DNA of 64,000 nt from Verrucomicrobiaceae bacterium (GTDB taxonomy: Bacteria; Verrucomicrobiota; Verrucomicrobiia; Verrucomicrobiales; Verrucomicrobiaceae): NCBI GenBank assembly GCA_019694165.1, contig JAIBCL010000008.1:208940-272939 (forward strand), written 5' to 3'. The first letter of the stretch is position 1. The number at the start of each line of letters is the position of its first letter. Below the pieces are notes generated by a model, which was not told the DNA's origin, ran no database searches, and saw nothing but the letters and a program-made list of their open reading frames with translations. The position numbers were made by a program, and so were the translations under genes. Shown one piece after another: positions 42,075 to 52,500 of the stretch.

Positions 42075-43322
42075 TCACCTCAACCCCACGAGCGGCTTTT
42101 GCTTTTCCCAGAGCCGGGCCATGCGGGTGTCTGGAAGTTCGATGTCGTCCCAGGTGACAGGTTCGTCCTTCTTCACGGCGCGCTTGACGACGGGACGCTC
42201 GTCAGAGCCTTCCACATCCAGTACGCCCTGGGGCACATGCTTCGCGGCGTCGGCAGTCTTCGCCGTGTCCACGAGGCCATAGACTTCGTCGCTGCCGATG
42301 GCGTGCTCGATGCGCGTGCCAGGCGCGAGATCCCTCTTGGCGTAGGCAAAGCAGTCCGTCACGCGGCCCATGCGCTGGGTGCAGACAGCCTTGCCGTACA
42401 TCGCTGCGAGCGCGGCAGCGCGCGGTGTCTCGAGGTGGCAGAGATGATACGGACGCAGGAAGAGGTAGTAGGGATGCTTGTTGCTCACCTTGTAGTAGTT
42501 CAGGTAACCGTGCTGGATCTCGTCCTCACACTTCCCGATGACGTACACGCCACCGCCGTGCTCCTTTGCGCCCAGGATGTAGTCCACGCGGCCCTGGCCG
42601 TTGTATTTGTCGAAGTCGAAGACATCGAACACCTCCTGCACCTTGTTCGCGCGCGGACCCTCCATGCCAGGCACGAAGGGTGTGAGGCCGTACTCGTTTG
42701 CGATCACGGACATCTCGATGTTCAGCTTCGAGCCGTCCGTGTAAGCGAGGCACTGGATGGTGGAAAGGCCGAGGCTCTTCGCGATGTCCACGCTCCCGGC
42801 GATGTCGCGATGCCGGTCGAGGAAACCCTTCATGTTTCCCGCCTGCACGATGTCGAAGCCCCACATCTCCACCTCCTCCATCATGCGCGCGAGCACGCCG
42901 TGCTGGTCCCCGCCGTCGCTGGTGACGATGACGCCGGCCTTCCTCGCCGCTTCCTGCAAAAGGTGGCCGAGGATTAGATCGACCTCGGCATTCATCAGCA
43001 CGACGTGGGACTTGCGCTCGATGGCCGCCATGCAGAAGTCGTAGGCGGCGATGATGGAGTTCGTCGCCTCGACAAAGACGTCGCACGGAATCTTCTCATC
43101 GCGCAGGGCCGCGAGGCAGTCGGTGGTGACATGCGTGGGCTTGCCATAGACCTCCGCACCCTTTTGCGCGGCGGCCAGATCGCGGTCGGCGATGAATGAA
43201 ACCCTCATGCCCGGTGTGCGCGCGATCTGCCAGGCGATGCCGCGGCCCATCGCGCCGAGGCCGACGAGTCCCACATGGATGAGCCGGCCTTCTTTCTCGC
43301 GTGTCTTGAGTTCGTTGAGCAT
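42075..43322 (-). CDS. NAD(P)-dependent oxidoreductase with C-terminal SAF-like domain
   Basis: A 415-residue protein resembling the homoserine dehydrogenase-like / SAF-domain oxidoreductases. The Rossmann motif is HVGLVGLGAMGRGIAWQIA, followed by FIADRDLAAAQKGAEVYG. DVFVEATNSIIAAYDFCMAA and HVVLMNAEVDLILGHLL are family segments. The C-terminal SAF-like part contains KRDLAPGTRIEHAIGSDEVY and VPQGVLDV. Related proteins act in sugar or polyol metabolism and in surface polysaccharide gene clusters. The substrate is unknown. It stands alone on the minus strand. Confidence 0.8.
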   Translation of the reverse strand: MLNELKTREKEGRLIHVGLVGLGAMGRGIAWQIARTPGMRVSFIADRDLAAAQKGAEVYGKPTHVTTDCLAALRDEKIPCDVFVEATNSIIAAYDFCMAAIERKSHVVLMNAEVDLILGHLLQEAARKAGVIVTSDGGDQHGVLARMMEEVEMWGFDIVQAGNMKGFLDRHRDIAGSVDIAKSLGLSTIQCLAYTDGSKLNIEMSVIANEYGLTPFVPGMEGPRANKVQEVFDVFDFDKYNGQGRVDYILGAKEHGGGVYVIGKCEDEIQHGYLNYYKVSNKHPYYLFLRPYHLCHLETPRAAALAAMYGKAVCTQRMGRVTDCFAYAKRDLAPGTRIEHAIGSDEVYGLVDTAKTADAAKHVPQGVLDVEGSDERPVVKRAVKKDEPVTWDDIELPDTRMARLWEKQKPLVGLR

Positions 43323-43488
43323 GGGTTTGGAAAGGGGCGGCGATAGAACAACAGGATGGAAACCCTGTCAATCAGGCGGACGGGCGGTACGAACCGTCAA
43401 AACTGTCCTCGTCCTGCTGCTCACACTCAGCCTCGAAAACGGAGTTCCTCACCCGTCGATTCGAGGGCAACAAGGCGGTCAAAGGCAG

Positions 43489-44655
43489 TCACTCCACCAG
43501 CCCCGCCGGTGCCAGCCACTGGCCGTGCATCAGCTCCATCAGCTCCACACAGTGGTCTGACTGCGGATTTGACGGGAAACGCACCTTTACCACGACGGGC
43601 GCCCACACGCGCTTCGCCGCCCCGGCTTCCCCCTTCGGAGCGCTCTCGCCGGAGGAGGTGGCGAGGCGCGCTGTGATCGCGCTGGCCACCCTGCCGCCCT
43701 GCTCGCAGAAGCCGTTCACAGCTTCCGACCCGTCAGGATTACGCAGGCGCACGCTCAGGAACTTCTTCGGGTCGCTGAACTCGTAGTTGTAGTAATCATC
43801 CACCGAGGCATACACGCGCATGATGGCGGGCACGTCGGGCTTCTTGTCGCGGAACTCCCGCATGCCCATGGCGCTGTAGCCCACAAAGCTCTCCCAGTCG
43901 AGCCGCACCATGCCGCGCTCGTCCCGCACGAAGCTCGCGCGGATCGTGCCCGAGGGCTGCGCCCCGTTGGCGTACACCACATCGAGATAGCGCTCGCCGG
44001 CTAGTTGCAGCTCCACGTCCGCCACTTGATCGCCCGCCGCGGGTTCCTTCAGGCCGCGGGTCTCATAGTAGTCCTTCATCCGCAGCTCGATTCCTGGCTT
44101 TTCAATGACGTATTCGAGCTTGCCGGCGACATACGAGACCTTCGAGAGCAGGTCGAGCACGCGGCGCGCCTCCTGCACCTTCGGCAGTTCGCGCATCATT
44201 TTGGCCGAGTCCTTCACGCCGATGGCCCCCAGCACTTCCGACACCGCCACCTTGGGCTTGTCGGTGAACCGCTTCAAAACATCCGGTCCCTTCAGCGTGT
44301 TGGATGGCCCCGGCTTTTCAGGTGCCGCCGTCGTTGGCGTCGAAGCTGCGGTCGGTGGCACCGGCGCTGCCGGTTTCTCCGGCGCGGCGGCTGCCACCGG
44401 TGGTTTCGCATCGGTTGCCGGTGCGGTCCCGGCAGCCGGCTTGTCCGCGGAACCGGCCGCGGTCTCCTCCATCACAGGGGCCGCGGGTTTTTCCTTCGGC
44501 GGCGGCACTTTCTTCGGCCGCACGAAGTAGCTGCTGATGGCCCATGCCAGCAATACGACAACCCCAAGGAGCAGGCCGATGGCCTGCCACTTGGCCCGCC
44601 TCAATTGCCGCTGCCTCCGGGCACGATCACGTTCTGCCAGCTTGTCGGGATCCAT
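43489..44655 (-). CDS. Single-pass membrane protein with Pro/Ala-rich linker, unknown function
   Basis: A 388-residue protein. A highly basic N-terminus (RDRARRQRQLRRAKWQ) precedes one transmembrane helix (AIGLLLGVVVLLAWAISSYF). A linker of about 70 residues rich in Pro, Ala, Thr and Lys follows, then a soluble domain of about 250 residues with LKRFTDKPKVAVSEVLGAIG and MVRLDWESFVGYSAMGMREF. The positive-inside rule puts the domain outside the cytoplasm. No family was recognised. The gene follows the ThuA gene by 93 bp on the same strand. Confidence 0.7.
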   Translation of the reverse strand: MDPDKLAERDRARRQRQLRRAKWQAIGLLLGVVVLLAWAISSYFVRPKKVPPPKEKPAAPVMEETAAGSADKPAAGTAPATDAKPPVAAAAPEKPAAPVPPTAASTPTTAAPEKPGPSNTLKGPDVLKRFTDKPKVAVSEVLGAIGVKDSAKMMRELPKVQEARRVLDLLSKVSYVAGKLEYVIEKPGIELRMKDYYETRGLKEPAAGDQVADVELQLAGERYLDVVYANGAQPSGTIRASFVRDERGMVRLDWESFVGYSAMGMREFRDKKPDVPAIMRVYASVDDYYNYEFSDPKKFLSVRLRNPDGSEAVNGFCEQGGRVASAITARLATSSGESAPKGEAGAAKRVWAPVVVKVRFPSNPQSDHCVELMELMHGQWLAPAGLVE

Positions 44656-44748
44656 CGCGCCTATTTAGACAAACGATTGGTCCCGAGTGCCAGCGAAATT
44701 TTCCGGCCGCCAAACCCTGGTCAGTGCCGGTGATCCACCCTGCCCCGC

Positions 44749-45684
44749 TCACTCCACTCCCAGAGCCCATTTGATGCCGCCCAGGATGTGCTGCTGGTAG
44801 GTATTGGCGATCTCGGGCGAGTTCTTCCGGTCGGGCAAGCCGGCCTTCCACTCGGGGTCCCACACGTCCTCTCGGTGGCCCAGCGAAGTGTAAAACACCC
44901 GCCCCTTGCCTTCCTCGCGTGCCCAGCTCACGGCGTAGTAGCCCGGCGTCTTGTCGTTCGGATGCTCGTTCAGGCCGAGAAGCTGGTGCACGCGCGCCGG
45001 ATCGTAGCTCTTGATGATATAGATCTCGTCAAACACGCGCCAGCCTTCGGGAAACATCTTCGCCGCCGGGTGCGCCCGGTCATGGACCACCGGTTGGATT
45101 TCGACCTGCGACTTGTGCGTCTGAAACTCGCCGCCGAGCATGTCGATGTAGCCCCTGAACGGATGGTAGGTGTCGGAACCCGAATGCATCGCGATGAATG
45201 CCTTGCCCTCCCGAATCAAGTTGATGAAGCCGTCGCGGTCGGGCAGTTCCAGATCGCCGGTCGTATTCGCGAAGACAAAGCCGTCGTACTTTTTGATCTT
45301 CTCGATCGCCATGGTCTCGGCCATATAGGCCTTGACCTTGTCGCCCCAGACTTTGTTCGCCTCGTTGAAGACGGCCAGCGCCTTGCTGTAGTCCTCGGTC
45401 TTTTTGGCGAAGCTCTCGTCCGTGTCCTTTTTCGCATCGCGCACGGGCGGCTTGCCGGGATTCTTGGGCTGACCTTCCGGCTGATGCACGTAATCGACCG
45501 TGAACACTCCCGACTGCTCGCCGAGCTGCTTGATCACCTTCTCCGCCGTCTCGATGGACGAGTGCCGGAAGCCCGTGGTCACGGTCACCACCAGCAGCTT
45601 CTTCGGTCCGCCGGCCGCACGCACCACTCCACCACCGAGAACCAGCGCCATCAGCGCCCCGCAAAGAACAAATCTTCTTGTCAT
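44749..45684 (-). CDS. ThuA-domain exported protein
   Basis: A 311-residue protein with a signal peptide (FVLCGALMALVLGGGVVRA) and a ThuA-like (trehalose utilisation, class I glutamine amidotransferase-like) fold. Recognisable segments are LLVVTVTTGFRHSSIETAEK, YDGFVFANTTGDLELPD, GKAFIAMHSGSDTYHPF, DEIYIIKSYDPARVH and GRVFYTSLGHREDVWD. ThuA proteins accompany sugar utilisation genes in PVC bacteria; the enzymatic reaction is not firmly known. The ATG at 45684 begins the signal peptide. Confidence 0.87.
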   Translation of the reverse strand: MTRRFVLCGALMALVLGGGVVRAAGGPKKLLVVTVTTGFRHSSIETAEKVIKQLGEQSGVFTVDYVHQPEGQPKNPGKPPVRDAKKDTDESFAKKTEDYSKALAVFNEANKVWGDKVKAYMAETMAIEKIKKYDGFVFANTTGDLELPDRDGFINLIREGKAFIAMHSGSDTYHPFRGYIDMLGGEFQTHKSQVEIQPVVHDRAHPAAKMFPEGWRVFDEIYIIKSYDPARVHQLLGLNEHPNDKTPGYYAVSWAREEGKGRVFYTSLGHREDVWDPEWKAGLPDRKNSPEIANTYQQHILGGIKWALGVE

Positions 45685-45928
45685 AGGCCGCAGACAACGC
45701 TGCCAAGCGCGTGATTCTTTTGCCTCGGCATCGTCACCACGTATCAAGCCCGGTTTCCTCCCTTGCTCTCCTCTTGGAAAAGCCGCCTGCCCGGATTTTG
45801 CCGAAACTTTTTCTCGCCTTTCATGCGGGCGTTGTGTCTAATCTTCCCGGATGCAGGTCTTCGGCTTTGGCAGGCGTCCCATACATCATACGAAAGCCGG
45901 CAAACAAACCACAAACGCAGTACATAAA

Positions 45929-46615
45929 ATGAAAACACAATCCAAACGTCTCGAGCAGGGCTTCACCCTCATCGAGCTTCTGGTGGTGATCACCATCATC
46001 GCGATCCTCGCGAGCGCGGCGGTCCCCACGTTCAACATCGTGCAGGACAAGGCGAACCAGACATCCACTGCCGGCAACGCCCGGCAGATTTGCGCCGCCT
46101 TGAAACTGTACGCAGGCGACAACAACGGCGCCTACCCGGACAGTGCCGACAAGAAGGAACAGCCCACCACATCGAACGATGCGTTCCGTCTGCTGTTCAA
46201 GGCCGGAATCATGGAGGACGAGCGCATCTTCAGCGCCAAGACTTCCAAGTACATTCCGGACAACAACATCGGTGAGCAGCCCGAATACACCGAGGCTCTG
46301 GAAGCAAGCGAGAACCACTGGGCCATGACGAAAAACGTCACGGACTCTTCCCCGGCTCTGATGCCTCTGGTGTTTGAAAACCCGGTGTCCCAGGGCTGGC
46401 CTCCCATGTGGAACTGCGACGCGATCGGCAAGCGGGACAGAGGGCGTGCCTGGCGCGGCGGCAAGATCATCGTCGGGTTCAACGACAGCAGCGTCCAGCC
46501 CATCTCGCTGGACTCGGCCAAAGGCGGAAGCGTAGGTCCGAAAGACCTGGGCGGAGGCAAGAACTACTTCACCCAATACGGCGAAGAAGGCGAATTCCTC
46601 GACATCCTCGAGTAA
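45929..46615 (+). CDS. Prepilin-like (type II secretion pseudopilin) protein
   Basis: A 228-residue protein with a class III signal: basic leader MKTQSKRLEQG, cleavage after the Gly, then FTLIELLVVITIIAILASAA with the conserved Glu at mature position 5. The remainder (ARQICAALKLYAGDNNGAYP, FRLLFKAGIMEDERIF, GGKIIVGFNDSSVQPI) is typical of the many G-domain prepilins of Verrucomicrobia and Planctomycetes, which assemble into pili or pseudopili or act as surface proteins. The ATG at 45929 gives the leader. It is a monocistronic unit with its own terminator. Confidence 0.9.
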   Translation: MKTQSKRLEQGFTLIELLVVITIIAILASAAVPTFNIVQDKANQTSTAGNARQICAALKLYAGDNNGAYPDSADKKEQPTTSNDAFRLLFKAGIMEDERIFSAKTSKYIPDNNIGEQPEYTEALEASENHWAMTKNVTDSSPALMPLVFENPVSQGWPPMWNCDAIGKRDRGRAWRGGKIIVGFNDSSVQPISLDSAKGGSVGPKDLGGGKNYFTQYGEEGEFLDILE

Positions 46616-46646
46616 CGCCGGCTGTTGAACAGACGCGATTCACCAG

Positions 46647-46679
46647 ACGCCGCGGAGACCGTTCTCCGCGGCGTTTTTT
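46647..46679 (+). terminator. Strong Rho-independent terminator after the prepilin gene
   Basis: A perfect 12-bp stem (ACGCCGCGGAGA 46647-46658, TCTCCGCGGCGT 46663-46674) with a 4-base loop, followed by six T (46674-46679). It lies 31 bp after the stop codon. Confidence 0.93.
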
Positions 46680-46809
46680 GTCCTCATCTCCCATCGCCAA
46701 AGCCCGGCCCATGCCAAAACCGCCAAAACACTTGCCTCCCTTGACGAGGCGGCTACCTGTCGAATCACACAATGGTGGCAGCAATTTCCAGAGCGCGATG
46801 GAGCAACCA

Positions 46810-47460
46810 ATGAGTTACACAAATCGACGGATGGCGGCGGACGGCCGGTGCCGGCATCGGTTCATGCTCGTCCTTGCAGCAGCCTGTGTGACGACGCTGT
46901 GTCTGGCACGGACTGCCTCGGCCTTCGACACCGTCGTGCTCGATCCCGGCCATGGCGCGCATGATCGCGGCGCCAGCATCGGCTACGTCTTTGAGAAACA
47001 TCTGGCGCTCGACACGGCCCGGCGCGTGGAGCAATTGCTCAAGCAGGCGGGCCTCAAGGTGGTGATGACGCGCAGCCGGGATGTCTTCATCCCCCTGCCG
47101 GAGCGCGCCGCCGCCGGCAACCGCTACGGCAATGCAATCTTCGTCAGCATCCACTACAACTACAATCGCGGCGGCAGCGGCAACGGCGTGGAGACCTACT
47201 ACCACCACTCCGCCGGCTACTCGCTGGCCTCCTACATTCAGGCCTATCTCGTCCAGCGCACGCGCATGACGAACCGCGGCGTGAAGACCGCCAACTTCCA
47301 CGTCATCCGCAACACCACGCGGAACCCGGCCGTGCTCGTCGAGTGCGGCTTCGTGAGCAATTCGACGGAGCGCTCGCGCATGTTGACGGGTGAATTCCGC
47401 GCGCACATCGCCGAGGGCATCGCCCAAGGCATCGTGTCCTACAGGCGCTCGAACCGCTGA
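46810..47460 (+). CDS. N-acetylmuramoyl-L-alanine amidase (Amidase_3)
   Basis: A 216-residue exported zinc amidase that cuts the amide bond between MurNAc and the peptide stem. The signal peptide is FMLVLAAACVTTLCLARTASA. Zinc ligands are H48 in VVLDPGHGAHDRGA, E62 in YVFEKHLALD and H115 in IFVSIHYNYN; the catalytic E178 is in AVLVECGFVSN. GGAG at 46800-46803 lies 6 bases before the ATG at 46810, which decides the start over the ATG at 46798. The enzyme probably works in cell separation or peptidoglycan recycling. The next gene follows by 23 bp. Confidence 0.92.
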   Translation: MSYTNRRMAADGRCRHRFMLVLAAACVTTLCLARTASAFDTVVLDPGHGAHDRGASIGYVFEKHLALDTARRVEQLLKQAGLKVVMTRSRDVFIPLPERAAAGNRYGNAIFVSIHYNYNRGGSGNGVETYYHHSAGYSLASYIQAYLVQRTRMTNRGVKTANFHVIRNTTRNPAVLVECGFVSNSTERSRMLTGEFRAHIAEGIAQGIVSYRRSNR

Positions 47461-47483
47461 TCGCTCGCGAGAACGGAGGCCGG

Positions 47484-48968
47484 ATGATCGTCACGTGCCG
47501 TCAGATGCGGGAGATGGAGGAAGCGGCCTTTGCGCGCGGCGTGTCCGCCGCTGCGCTGATGGAGGAGGCCGGCAAAGGCATCGCGCGGGTGGTCTCGCAG
47601 TTTTTTCCGAAGCCCGGTGCCGTCGTCATCTGCTTGGGAAAGGGAAACAACGCCGGCGATGCCCTGGTGGCCGCGCGTGAACTGGGCAGGCGCGGCTGGC
47701 GCATCAGCGCCCGGCTGGCTTTTCCCGAAGGCGAATTCAAAGAGCTTCCCGCTCGGCACTGGCGTGAACTGGCTTCAAACATTGAGCCGCAGGGCGCGAC
47801 CTCACCGCTCGTATTGCTCGACGGCCTGCTCGGCATCGGCGCGGCTGGGCCGCTCGAAGGCCCCATGCTCGAACTCGCACGGGAGATGAACGCCCTGCGC
47901 ACGACCCGGCATGCGACCACCGTCGCAATGGACATCCCATCCGGCCTGAATGGCGACACCGGAACCCCATGCGAGGGCTGCGTGGTGGCAGACATCACCG
48001 CGACCATCGCACATGTGAAGACCGGCCTGCTCTCCGACTCCGCCGCGGCGTACGTCGGCCGGCTCGCCGTGGTGCCGCTGCCTGATCTTCCGATCCGCGA
48101 CAGCGAAACATGCGCTGGAGCACTCACCGCCACGTCGTTGCGCGTGAAACTGCCGCGCCGCAGCTTCGACTTCCACAAAGGCCAGGCAGGCCGTGTCGGC
48201 GTCATCGCCGGCTCAAGCAACTTCACGGGCGCTGCCGTGCTCACCGCCACCGGGGCACTGCGTGGCGGCGCGGGGCTTGTGACGTTGCTCGTCAAGGAAG
48301 ACGTGCATGGCTTGATCGCCGCGAAGACGCCGCCAGAGATCATGGTGCGCGCGGTCAAAGACTGGCGCGACGTCCTGTCGGAGAACTACGACGCCCTCGC
48401 CATCGGCCCCGGACTGGGCTTCCTGTCACAGCAGGAAATCCTCGACGTCATCCGCGGCGCGACTGTTCCCGCCGTGATCGACGCCGATGCGCTCACCATC
48501 ATAGCCCGCGCGGACTGCGAAGTGCTGTCGAACTGTGCCGCACCACGCCTGCTCACACCTCATCCCGGCGAAATGGCGCGCCTCGCCGCCCTGCGACCGG
48601 GCTGGCAGCAGCTTTGCCGTCGTGCTCTGGCCGAGGCGTTCGTCACCGCCTGTCCGCGCTGCGTCCTCCTTCTCAAAGGATCGCGCACCGTCATTGCGCA
48701 AAGCGGTCCCGCCACCCGTTTCAACACCACCGGCTCGCCCGGCATGGCCACCGGCGGCATGGGCGACGTGCTCACCGGCCTCTGCGCCGCGCTCGTCGCG
48801 CAAGGCGTGTCATGCTTTGACTCCGGCTGCCTCGGCGCATGGCTCTCCGGCCGCGCCGCGGAGATCGCCATCACGAGCGGCGCACAGTCCGTCGAGTCGC
48901 TCACCGCCGGTGATGTGCTCCAGCACCTCGGTCCCGCCTTCAGCGACCTGAAGGCGGGCGCGTTCTAG
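47484..48968 (+). CDS. nnrDE: Bifunctional NAD(P)H-hydrate epimerase / ADP-dependent dehydratase
   Basis: A 494-residue fusion that repairs NAD(P)HX, the damaged hydrated form of NAD(P)H. The N-terminal YjeF_N epimerase has MREMEEAAFARGVSAAALME and VICLGKGNNAGDALVAAREL. The C-terminal carbohydrate-kinase-like dehydratase has FHKGQAGRVGVIAGS, LAIGPGLGFL and FNTTGSPGMATGGMGDVLTG. The length matches the E. coli two-domain form. It is 23 bp after the amidase gene on the same strand and followed by a 588-bp gap. Confidence 0.94.
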   Translation: MIVTCRQMREMEEAAFARGVSAAALMEEAGKGIARVVSQFFPKPGAVVICLGKGNNAGDALVAARELGRRGWRISARLAFPEGEFKELPARHWRELASNIEPQGATSPLVLLDGLLGIGAAGPLEGPMLELAREMNALRTTRHATTVAMDIPSGLNGDTGTPCEGCVVADITATIAHVKTGLLSDSAAAYVGRLAVVPLPDLPIRDSETCAGALTATSLRVKLPRRSFDFHKGQAGRVGVIAGSSNFTGAAVLTATGALRGGAGLVTLLVKEDVHGLIAAKTPPEIMVRAVKDWRDVLSENYDALAIGPGLGFLSQQEILDVIRGATVPAVIDADALTIIARADCEVLSNCAAPRLLTPHPGEMARLAALRPGWQQLCRRALAEAFVTACPRCVLLLKGSRTVIAQSGPATRFNTTGSPGMATGGMGDVLTGLCAALVAQGVSCFDSGCLGAWLSGRAAEIAITSGAQSVESLTAGDVLQHLGPAFSDLKAGAF

Positions 48969-49556
48969 GCAAGGTGCCCGACGACACCGCCAGCGCACTT
49001 CGATGGCTGCCCTCGTTCTCGCTCGCCGCACCAATTGATCCCCTCTATGCCGAGCATCGCCCGCGTGTGGTCAGAGGCAGGTGACGAGCACCGGCCAGCG
49101 GCGCAAAAACAACGGCATCGTTTTGTGCTCTGGGCGCAGCACGGGTCGTGTTCACACCCCCATCGTACCGACCCCGCCGCGCAAAACGACCTTCTACAAT
49201 CGCAGCGTTCGGGTTCAAGGCAGCACTATCGTTCGAGCGTGACGAGAAGCGACGTGCATAGGCAGCACGGGAGGAGCCGGTGTTGCCGGATCCGCGCGAC
49301 CCATACCCGGCAGTTTTTTCTTGTCATGGGGTGGCGGAAACCTTTACAAAATCGCCGATGCAAAAAAGACGGATAATCGAGCCGGCTGCTTCCCCGATGC
49401 GCGAATACGGCGTGAAGCGGATTCGCCCCCGGTTGATTCGTCCTGGCTGCTGCTGTTGCCGCCGATGCGGAGCACAGAGTGCTGTCGAGTCGTCATGGTC
49501 CGGGTGACTCGATTCCGTGGTCCGCAAACGCTTGATCCCTGAAATCTCCCTCCCCC
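48969..49556. other. Gene-poor region upstream of the giant gene (588 bp)
   Basis: Several short open frames cross this stretch on both strands, but none has family likeness, a plausible start signal or consistent codon usage. The promoter of the 12-kb gene is expected here. No tRNA-like or riboswitch-like structure was recognised. Confidence 0.4.
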
Positions 49557-52500
49557 ATGAAATCACCCCTGTGTGTTCGCGCCTTCGTCTTGATCGCAGT
49601 CGTCGTCTTTGTCGCCTCGCTCTGGTGGTGGATGGGGCGCGGCCTGAACCCAGATCGGTCTTCCGCACTCACGACAGCCAGGCGTGAACCGATGAACCAT
49701 CCTCCGGTGACCACGCCGGAAGATCCGGTGAGCGCGACAGAGGTTCAGGCGGCGGCGGGGGCCAAGCACACCCACGGCAGAGTGGAGTCCATCGATGTCA
49801 GGACCGAACACCGGGCGGCACCAGCACTCCAGGCAGACCGCGCGCATGCGCTTATGAGACTGACGGCCGAGGTGCCGGGGGTGAAGGTGGACTTCGATCC
49901 TGTGACTGGCGCGCCGAGCCTGGTACAGGCCACGGGCAGGTTCCTCACGCCGCCCGCGGAGCCGGGAGCGAATCCGCGGAGTCTCGTCGAGGGCTACATC
50001 GACGCGCACCGCGATTTGTTCGGACATGACGCTGGTGCCTTGCGTACCGCGCGCGTGAGCCGGGAGGACGTGACGCAACACTCCGGCATGGTCACGCTGG
50101 TATGGAATCAGCAGGTGAACGGCATCCCCGTGTTCAAGACCATCGCGAAGGCGAACATCACGAAGAAGGGCGAGATCATCTCGATCAGCGATCACTTCGC
50201 GGGCCTGCCGGTGCCGAACCGCGGGGAAGCAGTCCTGAGTGCTGAGCGGGCCATCGCTCTGGCCGCTGCATCGCTTGACGATGTGCTGCCGGAGACGGAA
50301 GTGCGCGCGACGACCCAGCCAGACGGGACGGAGCAAAGGCGACGCTACGCCGCGCCCGGCCAGAGCGACACGACCGCCCAACTGACCTACCTGCCGATGA
50401 ACACCAGCGACATGCGCCTCGGCTGGGATGTGACGACGATGAGCCTCGCGCAAAACGAAATGTTCCGCATGGTGGTCGATGCCGAGAGCGGCGAGGTTCT
50501 GTTCCGCACGAGCCTGACAGCGGATATCAGTGACGCGAGCTACCGCATTTTCACGAGTGACAGTCCGTCGCCGTTCTCGCCGGGTCACGACGTGCCGAGC
50601 AGCGTGCAGCCGCCGAGCGTGTCGCGCCAGCTAGTGACCTTGCAGGCGCTGAACACGACGGCGTCGCCGAATGGCTGGATCAATGACGGCGTGACGGAGA
50701 CGCTGGGCAACAACGTCGATGCGCACACCGACACGAACGCGGACAACGTGGCTGATCTGCCGCGGCCGACCTCGGCGACACGCGTGTTCGATTTCGCCGC
50801 CGATCTCGCGCAGGCGCCGAGCACCTACAAAGACGCAGCGGTGACCAATCTCTTTTACTGGTCGAACTTCTTCCACGACAAGACCTATGAACTGGGCTTC
50901 ACGGAGAGCGCGGGAAATTTCCAGACGGACAATTTCGGCCGCGGCGGTCTGGGCAATGATGCTGTGCAGGCCGACGCTCAAGACGGAAGCGGCACGGACA
51001 ACGCGAATTTCTCCACGCCTGCCGACGGTTCGCCAGGCCGCATGCAAATGTTCCTGTGGACGGGACCGAATCCGGATCGCGACGGCGATTTCGAGATGGA
51101 AGTGGTGCTCCACGAGCTATGCCACGGCCTGAGCAACCGGCTCGTCGGCGGCGGCGTGGGAATCAGTTCGACGGTGACACAGGGCATGGGCGAGGGCTGG
51201 TCGGACTTCTACGGCCTGGCGTTTCTCGCGGAGGCGTCGGACAACATCAACGGCAACTGGGCGCGCGGCGGCTGGAGCCGTTATCTCCTCGGCGGTACGT
51301 TCACGGAGAACTACTACTACGGCGGGCGGCGCTATCCATACACGACCAACAAGCTCAAAAATCCGCTGACCTTCCGTGACATCGATCCGGCGCAGCAAAA
51401 CGTGCACGCAGGCATCCCGCGCAGTCCGGTGGTGGCGAACACGGCGAACCAAGTCCACAACATGGGCAACGTGTGGTGCGTGACGCTGTGGGATGTGCGC
51501 GCGAACTTGATCACGAAGCACGGCTTTGCCACTGGCAACCAGCTCGCGCTCCAGCTCGTGACCGACGGCATGAAGCTCAGTCCGGCAAATCCAAACTTCC
51601 TCCAGGCGCGCGACGGCATCATTCAGGCTGATCTGGTGAACAACGCGGGCGCGAACAAGGCCGAGCTGTGGGCTGCCTTTGCCAAGCGCGGCATGGGCGT
51701 GAGCGCTTCATCACCTGCCGCAACGACGACGGTGGGCCTCGTGGAAGCCTACGATGTGCCGGGCCTGCTCGCCGTCACGCCCACCACGGCCTACGACACC
51801 ATCGGGGTGCAGGGCGGGCCATTCTCCGTCACCTCGCGCGATTATACGCTGACGAACAACGACACCGTTCCCGTGAACTGGACGGCGGCGAAGACCCAGA
51901 CGTGGACCACGCTCTCCGCCACCAGCGGCACGCTCGCGCCCGGCGCATCGACGACGATCACCTGGAGCCTCAACGCCGGCGCGAACGCGCTCGGCGTCGG
52001 TGAGCAGACCGATACGCTTACGATCACGAATACGACGGGCAACGTCACACAGCAGTGCCCCCTGAGCCTCGTCGTCAACGGCAGCCCCGTGGCGCAGACG
52101 ATCACCTTCCCTCCGCTCTCGCCGAAGCTCACCAGCGCAGCGCCCTTCGCGCTGACCGCCACCGCCACCAGCGGCCTGCCTGTGACCTACGCGATCGTAA
52201 GCGGTCCCGCGACCGTCAGCGGCAGCACCGTCACGCTGACCGGCGCGACGGGATCAGTGACGATTCGCGCCAGTCAGTCCGGCAGCGCGCTGTATCTGCC
52301 AGCCACCGATGTGCTGCGCAGCTTTGTAGTGGGGACGAATTTCCAGTTCGCGAAGGTGGTGGCGGGATCCAATGGCAGCAATACTTTTGCCATAAGAGCG
52401 GACGGAACCCTCTGGAGCTGGGGGATCACGGGTTCCTCTGGAGCGCTTGCGGACAACACAACTGACGGACGGTTGACGCCGACGCAGGTCGGAACCGCGT

